Shown here: positions 57,486-64,000 of the stretch, one piece after another
Position numbering within the stretch: the stretch's first letter is position 1
How the letters are laid out: every line of letters starts with the position of its first letter
Source: an uncultured Alphaproteobacteria bacterium
Lineage (GTDB): Bacteria; Pseudomonadota; Alphaproteobacteria; MPNO01; UBA2964
DNA length: 64,000 nt
Assembly: GCA_951812775.1 (NCBI GenBank)
Contig: OX638326.1
Span: 2,177,391 to 2,241,390, forward strand
Direction: 5' to 3'
Position numbers and translations under genes: made by a program
Notes under the pieces: model-generated
The model's input: only the letters and a program-made list of their open reading frames with translations
What the model was told of the DNA's origin: nothing
The model's database searches: none

Positions 57486-58805
57486 ATGGCAACGCGATCC
57501 TACAGACGTAGCAGCTCTTCCAATATCTGGCCCGGCTTTGTCGACGCCATCTCAACCCTCCTGATCATTGTCATATTCTTGCTAATGGTCTTCACGATCG
57601 CGCAATTCTTTCTGTCCGAGATTTTAACGGGTCGAAATGATGCGCTCGACCGGCTGAACCGACAAATCGCAGAGTTGGGCGAAGTGCTCGCTCTTGAAAA
57701 GAAATCGAATGAAGATTTGCGACAGGAAATTTCCCAACTCTCTACCGAATTACAGGGATCAATTTCCGCCAGAGACCAACTTCAGCAGAACCTCGCGGCC
57801 ATGACCGGCGAGCGAGACCGCCTTGCCGACTCCCTTTCAGCCAGATCCAAGGAATTAGCTGTCGATCGCGAAAAGATTCGGGTGCAACTCGCAACCCTTC
57901 AAACTCTACAAAATGATATCGCCGCTCTGAAGAAGGTCAGAAAGGAACTGGAAGAAAAAGTTGGTTCTCTCGCGGCTTCTCTCGACAAAAGCAAAACAGA
58001 CCTGACTGCAGCTCGGGATCGAAGCAAACAACTTGAAGCCCGGCTAGCAACGGCCGAGGAACGAACGGCGCTGGCACAGAAAGAAATTGAGAAGAGAGAT
58101 ATTCGCCTGAACACTATGCAGGATGCCGCCGTCAAATCAGCCAAGTCACTCGAAGACGAAAAGGAACTGTCAAAGCAAGCCCGGTCCCGTGTTGCCTTGC
58201 TCAATCAGCAAATTGCAGCGTTGCGACAACAGCTTGCCCGTATTTCGAGTGCCCTCGAAGCTTCGGAAGCGAAAGCACGGTCTCAGAATGTTCAGATCGT
58301 TAATCTGGGCCAGCGACTGAACGAAGCCCTTGCCAGCAAGGTCCAGGAGCTGGCGCGTTTCCGGTCCGAGTTTTTCGGCAAATTACGCGAGGCGCTGGGC
58401 AATACGAAAGGAGTACGTGTCGAAGGGGATCGTTTCGTATTCCAGTCAGAGGTTTTATTTCCGTCAAGTTCCGCTGATCTGTTTGGCGCTGGCGAAAAAC
58501 AAATCAACCAACTGGCAGGCACGTTAAAAGATATCGCTTCGCGCATTCCCAAAGACGTCGACTGGATTTTACGCGTCGATGGGCATACGGATAGCCGCCC
58601 GATAAGGACAGCACGTTTCCCCTCTAATTGGGAGCTGTCATCGGCACGCGCCATCGCGGTCGTCAAGAAACTCATTGCGCAAGGCATTCCGCCGCATCGG
58701 CTGGCAGCAACCGGGTTTGGTGAATTCAGACCACTGGATACGAAACCAGGTGCGGCGGCTCTAAGCCGTAACCGGCGGATCGAGTTTAAACTCACCGGGC
58801 GGTAG
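57486..58805 (+). CDS. MotB/OmpA-like peptidoglycan-anchored partner with long coiled coil
   Basis: A 439-residue protein. A short N terminus leads to one transmembrane helix beginning WPGFVDAISTLLIIVIFLL, in which Asp20 occupies the position of the MotB proton-carrying Asp. About 230 residues of charged coiled coil follow (from about 50 to 285). The C-terminal OmpA domain has LRVDGHTDSRPI, SSARAIAVVKKLI and ATGFGEFRP, all peptidoglycan-binding motifs. With the MotA-like gene it forms a putative ion-driven stator-like complex. A bidirectional terminator follows. Confidence 0.87.
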   Translation: MATRSYRRSSSSNIWPGFVDAISTLLIIVIFLLMVFTIAQFFLSEILTGRNDALDRLNRQIAELGEVLALEKKSNEDLRQEISQLSTELQGSISARDQLQQNLAAMTGERDRLADSLSARSKELAVDREKIRVQLATLQTLQNDIAALKKVRKELEEKVGSLAASLDKSKTDLTAARDRSKQLEARLATAEERTALAQKEIEKRDIRLNTMQDAAVKSAKSLEDEKELSKQARSRVALLNQQIAALRQQLARISSALEASEAKARSQNVQIVNLGQRLNEALASKVQELARFRSEFFGKLREALGNTKGVRVEGDRFVFQSEVLFPSSSADLFGAGEKQINQLAGTLKDIASRIPKDVDWILRVDGHTDSRPIRTARFPSNWELSSARAIAVVKKLIAQGIPPHRLAATGFGEFRPLDTKPGAAALSRNRRIEFKLTGR

Positions 58806-58807
58806 GC

Positions 58808-58837
58808 AAAAAAAGACCCCGCCGAAGCGAGGTCTTT
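58808..58837. terminator. Bidirectional Rho-independent terminator
   Basis: An 8-bp stem (GACCCCGC / GCGAGGTC, one wobble pair) with a CGAA loop, between the OmpA-like gene (+) and the TTT receptor gene (-). On the minus strand the T-run is seven long, on the plus strand three plus more pyrimidines. It serves both convergent genes. Confidence 0.85.
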
Positions 58838-58856
58838 CTCGAAATAACTGCTTGGC

Positions 58857-60146
58857 TTAGCCTTTGCAGTCAATCTTCTTGGCTTCCTTGCCGGCTCCTG
58901 GATAGATGAAGGTGCACGTCATGCCAATCTTGATGGCTTTACGTTTAACCTTCTTACCATTCACCGTCACCTTGGTCCGGGACCCCGAAACCTTGGCACG
59001 GACTTCCTTGCCTTTATACATAATCCAGACACGACGATTGCCGCGCTTGGTCTTTGTCACTTTACCGGTGTGACTGACCATCTTGAAGACAACTTTGCCC
59101 TTCTTGCCTTTATAGATAAGGGCTTGCTTCAGGTTCTTAATAACCGTCTGGTCGGCTTTGGTAACGCGGGCAATCAATGCCTGTACATCTTCACCAGTAA
59201 CCGGGTTGAGTTCACGGCCCAGTTTAAGGATCGAATTTACGAATTTTGGATCCTTGACCATTTTGTTGAAAGCAACACGGAGCGCTTTGACGCGTGCTTG
59301 TGGTACACTAGGAGGTGCAACAAACGGACGACCCATTTCGAGGCGGGCGTCGTTAAGTTCCATGACAGCCTTGTCTTTGGCATTGGCTGCAAGATCTTTC
59401 GCCAAAGGAACATGCGGAATTTTCGCATGTTTACGGGTCGATGCCTGAACGAGAATATTGACGAATTCCTTCCCAGGCTTGAACCAGCGTTTCTGAGCGG
59501 AGGTCAGCGAGGAGTACGAACCGCACATGCCATCAAGCTCTTTGCGCTCCACCGCAAGTGCTGTCTCTGTCGATCCAGGATAGCCAGAGATCACTTTAAA
59601 CTTGAATCCCAGCATATTGTTCAAAAACGTCGGCACGGTCTCACTATCAGACGCGATGCCCGATCCACCCATGTGGGTAACCGTTGTTTTCAAATCTTCA
59701 AAGGTTTTTGCTTTGGACCCTTTACGAACAACACAGATTGTCACTTCGTTATTCAGGCTGCCAATCCAGTTGAATTTGTTCGGATCAAAAGCAGCACCGG
59801 GACGTCCCATAATCGCGTGGAACGGTGCCGTCCGCTGTACATGCCCGAAAACAGTTCCGTCCTTCGGTGCCCGAACATACAAAAAGTTCGCAGCGCGAAG
59901 TCCACCGGCGCCCGGCATGTTCTGCACAACAGCGCTAGGGTTACCTGGAAGAAACCGAACAATGTGATCTGCAAGAACACGGCTATAGGCGTCATACCCG
60001 CCACCGGCGCTCGAAGCGACAATAACGCGTAACGTTTTGCCTTTATAAAAATCGGCGACAGCGTCTGCCTGCACAGCCGTCGATGTTACGCCGACGCCCG
60101 CAGCCGCTATGACAGCGCCTGACAAAAATTTCTTAAGTGAATTCAT
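58857..60146 (-). CDS. TTT/Bug-family solute-binding protein with basic C-terminal extension
   Basis: A 429-residue exported protein with a signal peptide (residues 1-28, ending VQA). The TTT receptor core is clear: FYKGKTLRVIVASSAGGGYDAYSR, FLPGNPSAVVQNMPGAGGLRAANFLY and GRPFVAPPSVP. About 85 extra residues follow the normal end near residue 345. They are very Lys-rich (KGKKGKVVFK, VTVNGKKVKRKAI), look beta-type and contain two cysteines (TCTF, DCKG). The first Met is encoded by TTG, so the ATG at 60146 is used. No TctAB genes are nearby. Confidence 0.85.
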   Translation of the reverse strand: MNSLKKFLSGAVIAAAGVGVTSTAVQADAVADFYKGKTLRVIVASSAGGGYDAYSRVLADHIVRFLPGNPSAVVQNMPGAGGLRAANFLYVRAPKDGTVFGHVQRTAPFHAIMGRPGAAFDPNKFNWIGSLNNEVTICVVRKGSKAKTFEDLKTTVTHMGGSGIASDSETVPTFLNNMLGFKFKVISGYPGSTETALAVERKELDGMCGSYSSLTSAQKRWFKPGKEFVNILVQASTRKHAKIPHVPLAKDLAANAKDKAVMELNDARLEMGRPFVAPPSVPQARVKALRVAFNKMVKDPKFVNSILKLGRELNPVTGEDVQALIARVTKADQTVIKNLKQALIYKGKKGKVVFKMVSHTGKVTKTKRGNRRVWIMYKGKEVRAKVSGSRTKVTVNGKKVKRKAIKIGMTCTFIYPGAGKEAKKIDCKG

Positions 60147-60280
60147 CAAATGGTCTCCCTGTTATCCCTATCTGTTAGAACCGCCGAAAGACTAGCACGA
60201 GGTTGCTCGCATTCAAGGTCAAAACACGTCAAACTAACCGATTGCAGAATCTATTAAAGCCATACAAAGAGGTCGGAAAA

Positions 60281-60685
60281 ATGAAAATTGACGGCAGTTG
60301 CCATTGCGGTGCGATAAGCTATGAAGCGTCAGTCGACCCTGAAAGCGCGGGGATTTGCCACTGTACGGATTGTCAGAAGTTCTCCGGAGGTGCTTTCCGC
60401 ATCGGTGTTGTCGCCAAAGAAGAAAACTTCACGCTGTTGTCAGGAGCACCCAAAACCTATGTCAAAACAGCAGAAAGCGGCGCGTCACGCGCCCAGGTTT
60501 TTTGTCCGGATTGCGGTACGCATATTTATTCAACATCGGTCGGGGATACGCCAAAAGAATTTCGTATTCGGACACCAACAACAAATCAATGCAGCCAGTT
60601 AACACCTAAATCGCAGGGCTGGTTTCGTTCAGCACAAAGTTGGGTCACGGCCATTACAGCCATTCCTGCACGCGAGAAGCAGTAA
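60281..60685 (+). CDS. GFA-family zinc-binding protein
   Basis: A 134-residue protein of the GFA (glutathione-dependent formaldehyde-activating enzyme) superfamily. Zinc ligands appear as CHCG near residues 7-10, CHCTDCQKFSG near 27-37 and CPDCGTHIYS near 76-85. Few members have a proven activity, so the formaldehyde link should not be assumed. GAGG lies 12 bases before the ATG at 60281. The upstream frame to 60203 lacks similarity and is dropped. It converges with the ABC exporter gene. Confidence 0.88.
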   Translation: MKIDGSCHCGAISYEASVDPESAGICHCTDCQKFSGGAFRIGVVAKEENFTLLSGAPKTYVKTAESGASRAQVFCPDCGTHIYSTSVGDTPKEFRIRTPTTNQCSQLTPKSQGWFRSAQSWVTAITAIPAREKQ

Positions 60686-60692
60686 AAAAGAA

Positions 60693-62504
60693 TTACTCCG
60701 CAGCGTCGCGGGTTGTTTCTTCCCGATCAAACTGCAGAGCGGCCAAGCGCGCATAAAGTCCGCCTTCGGCGATCAATTCGTCATGGGTTCCGGTAGCCAC
60801 GATACAGCCCTTATCCATAACGACGATACGGTCTGCCTTAAGGACCGTCGCCAGACGGTGCGCAATGACCAGCGTTGTTCGATTTGACATCGCTTTATCG
60901 AGCGCTTGCTGAACGCTGCGTTCACTTTCCGCGTCCAGAGCACTGGTGGCTTCATCGAGCAAAAGAAGGGGAGCGTTACGCAAAATCGCGCGGGCAATAG
61001 CGATACGTTGCCGCTGGCCGCCCGAAAGCCGTACGCCCTTTTCCCCGAGAAAAGAATCAAACCCTTCCGGCAGGGGATCAAGAAACTCAGATGCCATTGC
61101 GGCATCCGCCGCTGCGCGAATTTCCTCATGTGAGGCTTCCGGACGCCCATAACCAATGTTCTCCCAGGCATTGGCCGCGAAGATGACGGCATCCTGTGGG
61201 ACGATGGCCATTCGGCCACGGACGGCGTCGAGATCAACTTCACGCACATCCAGCCTTTCGAGCGTCACAGAGCCCTCTGAGGGATCATAGAAACGCAGCA
61301 ATAGCTGAAAGACCGTCGACTTGCCGGCGCCGCTGGGGCCGACTAGCGCGACGGTTTCTCCAGCTTTTACATCCAGGGAGAAGTTCGAGAGCGACGGCGT
61401 TTCCGGCCGTGAAGGATAATGAAAGGTTACATTGTCCAACCTAACCGCGCCTGTTGGCGGGTTCGGCAAAGAAATCGGATTTTCAGGTGATCTGAGCACC
61501 GGCATGATACCTAGAAGTTCGACCAGACGTTCGCTGGCACCTGCCGCGCGCTGCAAATCACCAATGACCTCGCTAATCGCGCCAACCGAACCGGCGACGA
61601 CAATCGCGTAGAAGACAAAAGCAGACAACTCACCTGCCGTGATGCGACCCGAGATTACATCATGACCGCCCAGCCACAGAATGACCCCGATCGAGCCAAA
61701 CACCAGCATCATCACCGTCGCGGTTAGAAAAGCTCGCGCCCGAATGCGGCCTATCGCGGTCGCGAGCGCTTCTGTAACCCGGCCGCCAAAAACCGCACGG
61801 TCTATTTTTTCATGTCCAAATGCCTGAACAATTCGCACCGCATTGAGTGTTTCTTCAATAAAAGCGCCGACGTCAGCTACACGATCCTGGCTGGCCCGCG
61901 ATAGTTTCCTGACGCGCCGGCCAAAGAAAATGATGGGAACGACGACGATAGGTACGACCAGAAATACAAAGCCGGTTAGCCGTGGACTCGTCACCACCAG
62001 CATCGCTGAACCACCAACGAAAAGCAGTAGATTGCGTAAGGCCACCGATACCTGAGATCCGACGACGGACTGTAACAAGGTGGTATCCGTTGTCAGGCGG
62101 GACAACACTTCACCGACACGGGTCATTTCAAAAAATTGCGAGTCTAAATCCAGGATATGATTGAAAACATCGCGCCGCATGTCCGCGACAACTTTCTCAC
62201 CAATCCAGGAAACCAAGAAAAACCGAGCATAGGTAGCAGCCGTTAGCGTAACAATGATCACCAGCAGGCCGACCAACGCATTGTCGAGCAGCTCTTCATT
62301 GCCACCGCTAAAGCCGTGATCGACGAGTGTCCGTAACCCGACACCCATAACCAGAACAGCAGATGCGGCCACGGTCAGCGCCACGAGTGCCCCGGCAATA
62401 GCGGTTTTATAGGGCTTGAGGTAGGGAAGAATGCCTCGTAAAGCCCCGACAGACGCGCGCGGCCGATCTGCCGCTTCCGATGTATTTTCAGGCCGTCGTG
62501 CCAT
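60693..62504 (-). CDS. ABC transporter, fused permease and ATPase (MsbA-like exporter)
   Basis: A 603-residue half-transporter that forms homodimeric exporters. Six transmembrane helices (about residues 37-320) precede the nucleotide-binding domain. Walker A is VGPSGAGKST near 385, the ABC signature is LSGGQRQRIAIARAIL near 490, Walker B is LLLLDEATSALD near 513, and the switch His is in VIAHRLAT. The substrate may be lipid A or another lipid; the family includes multidrug exporters. It is divergent from rpmE. Confidence 0.92.
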   Translation of the reverse strand: MARRPENTSEAADRPRASVGALRGILPYLKPYKTAIAGALVALTVAASAVLVMGVGLRTLVDHGFSGGNEELLDNALVGLLVIIVTLTAATYARFFLVSWIGEKVVADMRRDVFNHILDLDSQFFEMTRVGEVLSRLTTDTTLLQSVVGSQVSVALRNLLLFVGGSAMLVVTSPRLTGFVFLVVPIVVVPIIFFGRRVRKLSRASQDRVADVGAFIEETLNAVRIVQAFGHEKIDRAVFGGRVTEALATAIGRIRARAFLTATVMMLVFGSIGVILWLGGHDVISGRITAGELSAFVFYAIVVAGSVGAISEVIGDLQRAAGASERLVELLGIMPVLRSPENPISLPNPPTGAVRLDNVTFHYPSRPETPSLSNFSLDVKAGETVALVGPSGAGKSTVFQLLLRFYDPSEGSVTLERLDVREVDLDAVRGRMAIVPQDAVIFAANAWENIGYGRPEASHEEIRAAADAAMASEFLDPLPEGFDSFLGEKGVRLSGGQRQRIAIARAILRNAPLLLLDEATSALDAESERSVQQALDKAMSNRTTLVIAHRLATVLKADRIVVMDKGCIVATGTHDELIAEGGLYARLAALQFDREETTRDAAE

Positions 62505-62663
62505 CCTTTAGTCTAATCCCAGAAATTCAGGCGATTTCGTCTCTAACAAGCATTCCAAACGCGCTCCGTCAACGCACAAGCGCCGTTCATCAAATACTGC
62601 ATCACAAGGCTTGCTCTTACCTGCAATTCTGATATATAATACGCGCCCGTTGCGGAGGAAGAG

Positions 62664-62888
62664 ATGAAAGCTGATATCCATCCTGAATACCATGAAATTA
62701 CCGTCGTCATGACAGACGGTACGTCCTATAAGACTCGTTCTACCTGGGGAAGCCCCGGTGATACGATGAAGTTGGATATCGACCCCAACAGCCATCCTGC
62801 ATGGACAGGCGGTGCTGCACGGATCAACAGCCAGGACGGTCAGGTCGCCAAGTTCAACAAAAAGTTCGAGAGCTTCGGCCTGAAATAA
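62664..62888 (+). CDS. rpmE: 50S ribosomal protein L31
   Basis: A 74-residue ribosomal protein. [46 protein letters not shown] and [14 protein letters not shown] are the L31 signatures. The zinc-binding cysteines of the C+ form are absent, as is usual in alphaproteobacteria. GGAGGAAGAG lies just upstream of the ATG. It is divergent from the ABC exporter and convergent with the DUF1465 gene. Confidence 0.96.
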   Translation: MKADIHPEYHEITVVMTDGTSYKTRSTWGSPGDTMKLDIDPNSHPAWTGGAARINSQDGQVAKFNKKFESFGLK

Positions 62889-62902
62889 CCCGCTTTCGCG
62901 GC

Positions 62903-63343
62903 TTAATTTCCAGAGTTTTTATGGCCAGACGCCAGTTGGCGAACCATTGCGCATACGCGCCGTGAGCGGTCGATGAGACTCCGCGCTGTTAATGGCAAGC
63001 GCGCCAAACCTTCGGCATCATCAGCTTCTTCATCCTCTTGGGGTTCTTGTTCATCCTCTTGGGGTTCTTGACCCAATTTCCCCGCTGGTTCCGCGTCAGC
63101 TTCTTCAGGCGTTAGTTCTCCCGCATCAATAGCCTTTTGCAGCATTAGCCAGGCCATCGCGTCGGTCAGATCACGCGTCATACTAGATAATTCCCGTGTC
63201 AGTCTGAGCTGATCTGGTACTTCGAGGTCTCCAGCCTCTTCTTCCATCGGACCCGAAATATAGTCACGAATAGAAACAAGCAGATCATACGTGTCCTGAT
63301 ACGTCTTTTCGACAAAGGGATTTATGGATGTATCAGTGGTCAT
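62903..63343 (-). CDS. DUF1465-family protein, RcdA-like
   Basis: A 146-residue helical protein of the DUF1465/RcdA family. In Caulobacter RcdA acts as an adaptor for ClpXP-dependent CtrA degradation. Three helices recur as TYQDTYDLLVSIRDYI, LTRELSSMTRDLTDAMAWLM and ARSLIDRSRRVCAMVRQL. An acidic insert (about residues 93-112) is made of a repeated QEPQED unit. Clustering with rpmE, DUF1192 and a quinone oxidoreductase is typical of alphaproteobacteria. Whether it acts on CtrA here is inferred from family. Confidence 0.82.
   Translation of the reverse strand: MTTDTSINPFVEKTYQDTYDLLVSIRDYISGPMEEEAGDLEVPDQLRLTRELSSMTRDLTDAMAWLMLQKAIDAGELTPEEADAEPAGKLGQEPQEDEQEPQEDEEADDAEGLARLPLTARSLIDRSRRVCAMVRQLASGHKNSGN
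63030..63070 (-). repeat. 18-bp tandem repeat in the RcdA-like gene
   Basis: Two adjacent near-identical 18-base units encode Gln-Glu-Pro-Gln-Glu-Asp twice in the acidic loop of the protein. In-frame unit changes would only alter loop length. Confidence 0.8.
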
Positions 63344-63402
63344 TTGCCTACGTGAAACTGTAATGTCTTTTGATTAAAGAGAAATTGCAGGAATTGCACC
63401 CG

Positions 63403-63435
63403 AAAAGAAAAAAGAGCCGCCACGAGGGTGGCTCT
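63403..63435 (-). terminator. Rho-independent terminator downstream of the DUF1192 gene
   Basis: Arms AGAGCCGCC and GGTGGCTCT form a 9-bp stem (one mismatch or wobble) with a 5-base loop. On the minus strand a T-rich tail (six T, then C and four T) follows. It ends the DUF1192 transcript. The rest of 63344-63601 is AT-rich and holds no gene; it probably carries the promoter of the RcdA-like gene. Confidence 0.75.
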
Positions 63436-63601
63436 AGTTTCAACAGGGAAGCGTCAAAAGGATGGGATGAGGATCCAATGACGTGATGTATAGGAGAACC
63501 TATTCATCACCATGAACTCTATAAGTCACAGGTTAAAGAATGGTTAACGAGATAAATACTTTTAAAATTATCGCCAATATTTAAATAACGGCGATAGGCC
63601 C

Positions 63602-63784
63602 CTAGTTCTTAAAGAACGCTTCCGCAGCACTGGCGTGAGACTTTTTGGCGGCAATATCGGCTTCTACCCGCGCGATCTCTACCTTAAGTTCCGCGATATA
63701 TTCTTCGAGCTGTTCAATCGAGAGGGCATCTATATCTCTCTGCGTCCAGTCTTTTGGCCGGACGATATCTTCTTCATCATCCAT
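63602..63784 (-). CDS. DUF1192-family small protein
   Basis: A 60-residue acidic helical protein with the family pattern RPKDWTQRDIDALSIEQLEEYI followed by a short coiled coil (AELKVEIARVEADIAAK). The function is unknown. It is divergent from the quinone oxidoreductase gene, its usual neighbour in alphaproteobacteria, and lies upstream of the RcdA-like gene on the same strand with a terminator between them. Confidence 0.85.
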   Translation of the reverse strand: MDDEEDIVRPKDWTQRDIDALSIEQLEEYIAELKVEIARVEADIAAKKSHASAAEAFFKN

Positions 63785-63868
63785 AATAATGCATCCTCCT
63801 CTTGCCAGTTTGAATCGAGGAGATTAGACCTGCAACCGTTTTTGACATCCTATTGACTGGATACCCCC

Positions 63869-64000
63869 ATGACCCAAGCACTGCCTCAGGAAATGACGGC
63901 AATCGATATTACCGAGCCTGGCGGCCCGGAAGTCCTCAAACCAAGCCAAAAGCCGCTCCCTACGCTACAGGACGGCGAAGTCCTGATAAAAGTCGCAGCT
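63869..64000 (+). CDS. NAD(P)H:quinone oxidoreductase (zinc-type alcohol dehydrogenase family), 5' part
   Basis: The first 44 codons run to the window edge. The N terminus MTAIDITEPGGPEVLKPSQK and DGEVLIKVAA match quinone oxidoreductases of the medium-chain dehydrogenase group. No NADPH-binding motif is within the visible part. The first seven residues precede an internal Met that may be the true start. It is divergent from the DUF1192 gene. Confidence 0.8.
   Translation, partial: MTQALPQEMTAIDITEPGGPEVLKPSQKPLPTLQDGEVLIKVAA

Noticed and set aside
56329..58805. Zorya-type defence system
   Set aside because: ZorA/ZorB-like parts only; no ZorC, ZorD or ZorE genes next to them, and the neighbours are envelope and terminator sequences.
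63030..63070. CRISPR-like short repeats
   Set aside because: Only two in-frame 18-base units without spacers, inside a coding region.

Overview
The window looks like a chromosome segment of a free-living, probably marine, alphaproteobacterium of the Rhodospirillales/Sneathiellales type. Three observations support this. The minus-strand run yebC-ruvCAB-ybgC-tolQRAB-pal-cpoB-tilS-ftsH-folP-glmM is in the classic alphaproteobacterial order. DUF1465 (RcdA-like), rpmE, DUF1192 and a quinone oxidoreductase cluster together. There is also a class-GN ('marine') sortase and its single target. The taxon is inferred from gene content only. No transposase, integrase, CRISPR array, tRNA or rRNA gene was found.

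Layout. 1-5.8 kb: an unknown partial gene, trxB, a LysR regulator, a hairpin-rich gap with a duplicated terminator, a TauD-type dioxygenase, msrP and dps. 6-9.4 kb: an EF-G-like GTPase and an aspartate-family aminotransferase. 9.6-13.1 kb: a decayed marine sortase module (frameshifted target, internally deleted sortase) followed by an AT-rich orphan membrane-protein ORF. 13.1-20.9 kb: a Rieske oxygenase, uvrB, a Ca2+/cation antiporter, a folM-like SDR, folB, an AT-rich gap with DnaA boxes, and uvrC. 21-24.2 kb: pgsA and the molybdenum cofactor genes mobB-moeA-moaD-moaE. 24.2-25.7 kb: ilvE and a divergent MarR gene with a dyad over its start codon. 25.7-41 kb: the long minus-strand housekeeping block for thiamine, peptidoglycan precursor, folate, protease, tRNA modification, Tol-Pal and Holliday-junction functions. 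41.1-43.4 kb: a YmdB-type phosphoesterase, 5-formyl-THF cyclo-ligase, 6S RNA, zapA and a coiled-coil protein. 43.4-45.6 kb: an unknown protein, class I aldolase and thiE.

45.6-50.2 kb is the accessory part. It holds two tandem TauD paralogues, a PEP-CTERM-like secreted protein broken by an in-frame stop, and a mosaic of three abutting gene fragments (LysR without its DNA-binding domain, an SMP-30-like beta-propeller, and the C-terminal part of a PhzF protein). 50.3-58.8 kb: two orphan TTT/Bug receptors (the second at 58.9-60.1 kb) flank the EF-P modification system (epmA, epmB, efp), a SuhB-like phosphatase, and a three-gene envelope operon with a MotA-like proton channel and OmpA-domain proteins. 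60.2-64 kb: a GFA-family protein, an MsbA-like ABC exporter, rpmE, an RcdA-like protein, DUF1192 and the start of a quinone oxidoreductase.

The functional themes are cell-envelope energetics (Tol-Pal, a MotAB-like pair, pgsA, an ABC exporter), DNA repair (uvrB, uvrC, ruvCAB), cofactors (folate, thiamine, molybdopterin) and translation (EF-P system, L31, EF-G-like, tilS). The most unusual signals are the decayed sortase module, the pseudogene mosaic at 48.4-50.2 kb, the DnaA-box cluster at 18.9 kb, a structured RNA candidate ending in twin terminators at 3.1-3.3 kb, the PEP-CTERM-like gene with an internal stop, and the MotA/MotB-like pair with long coiled coils.
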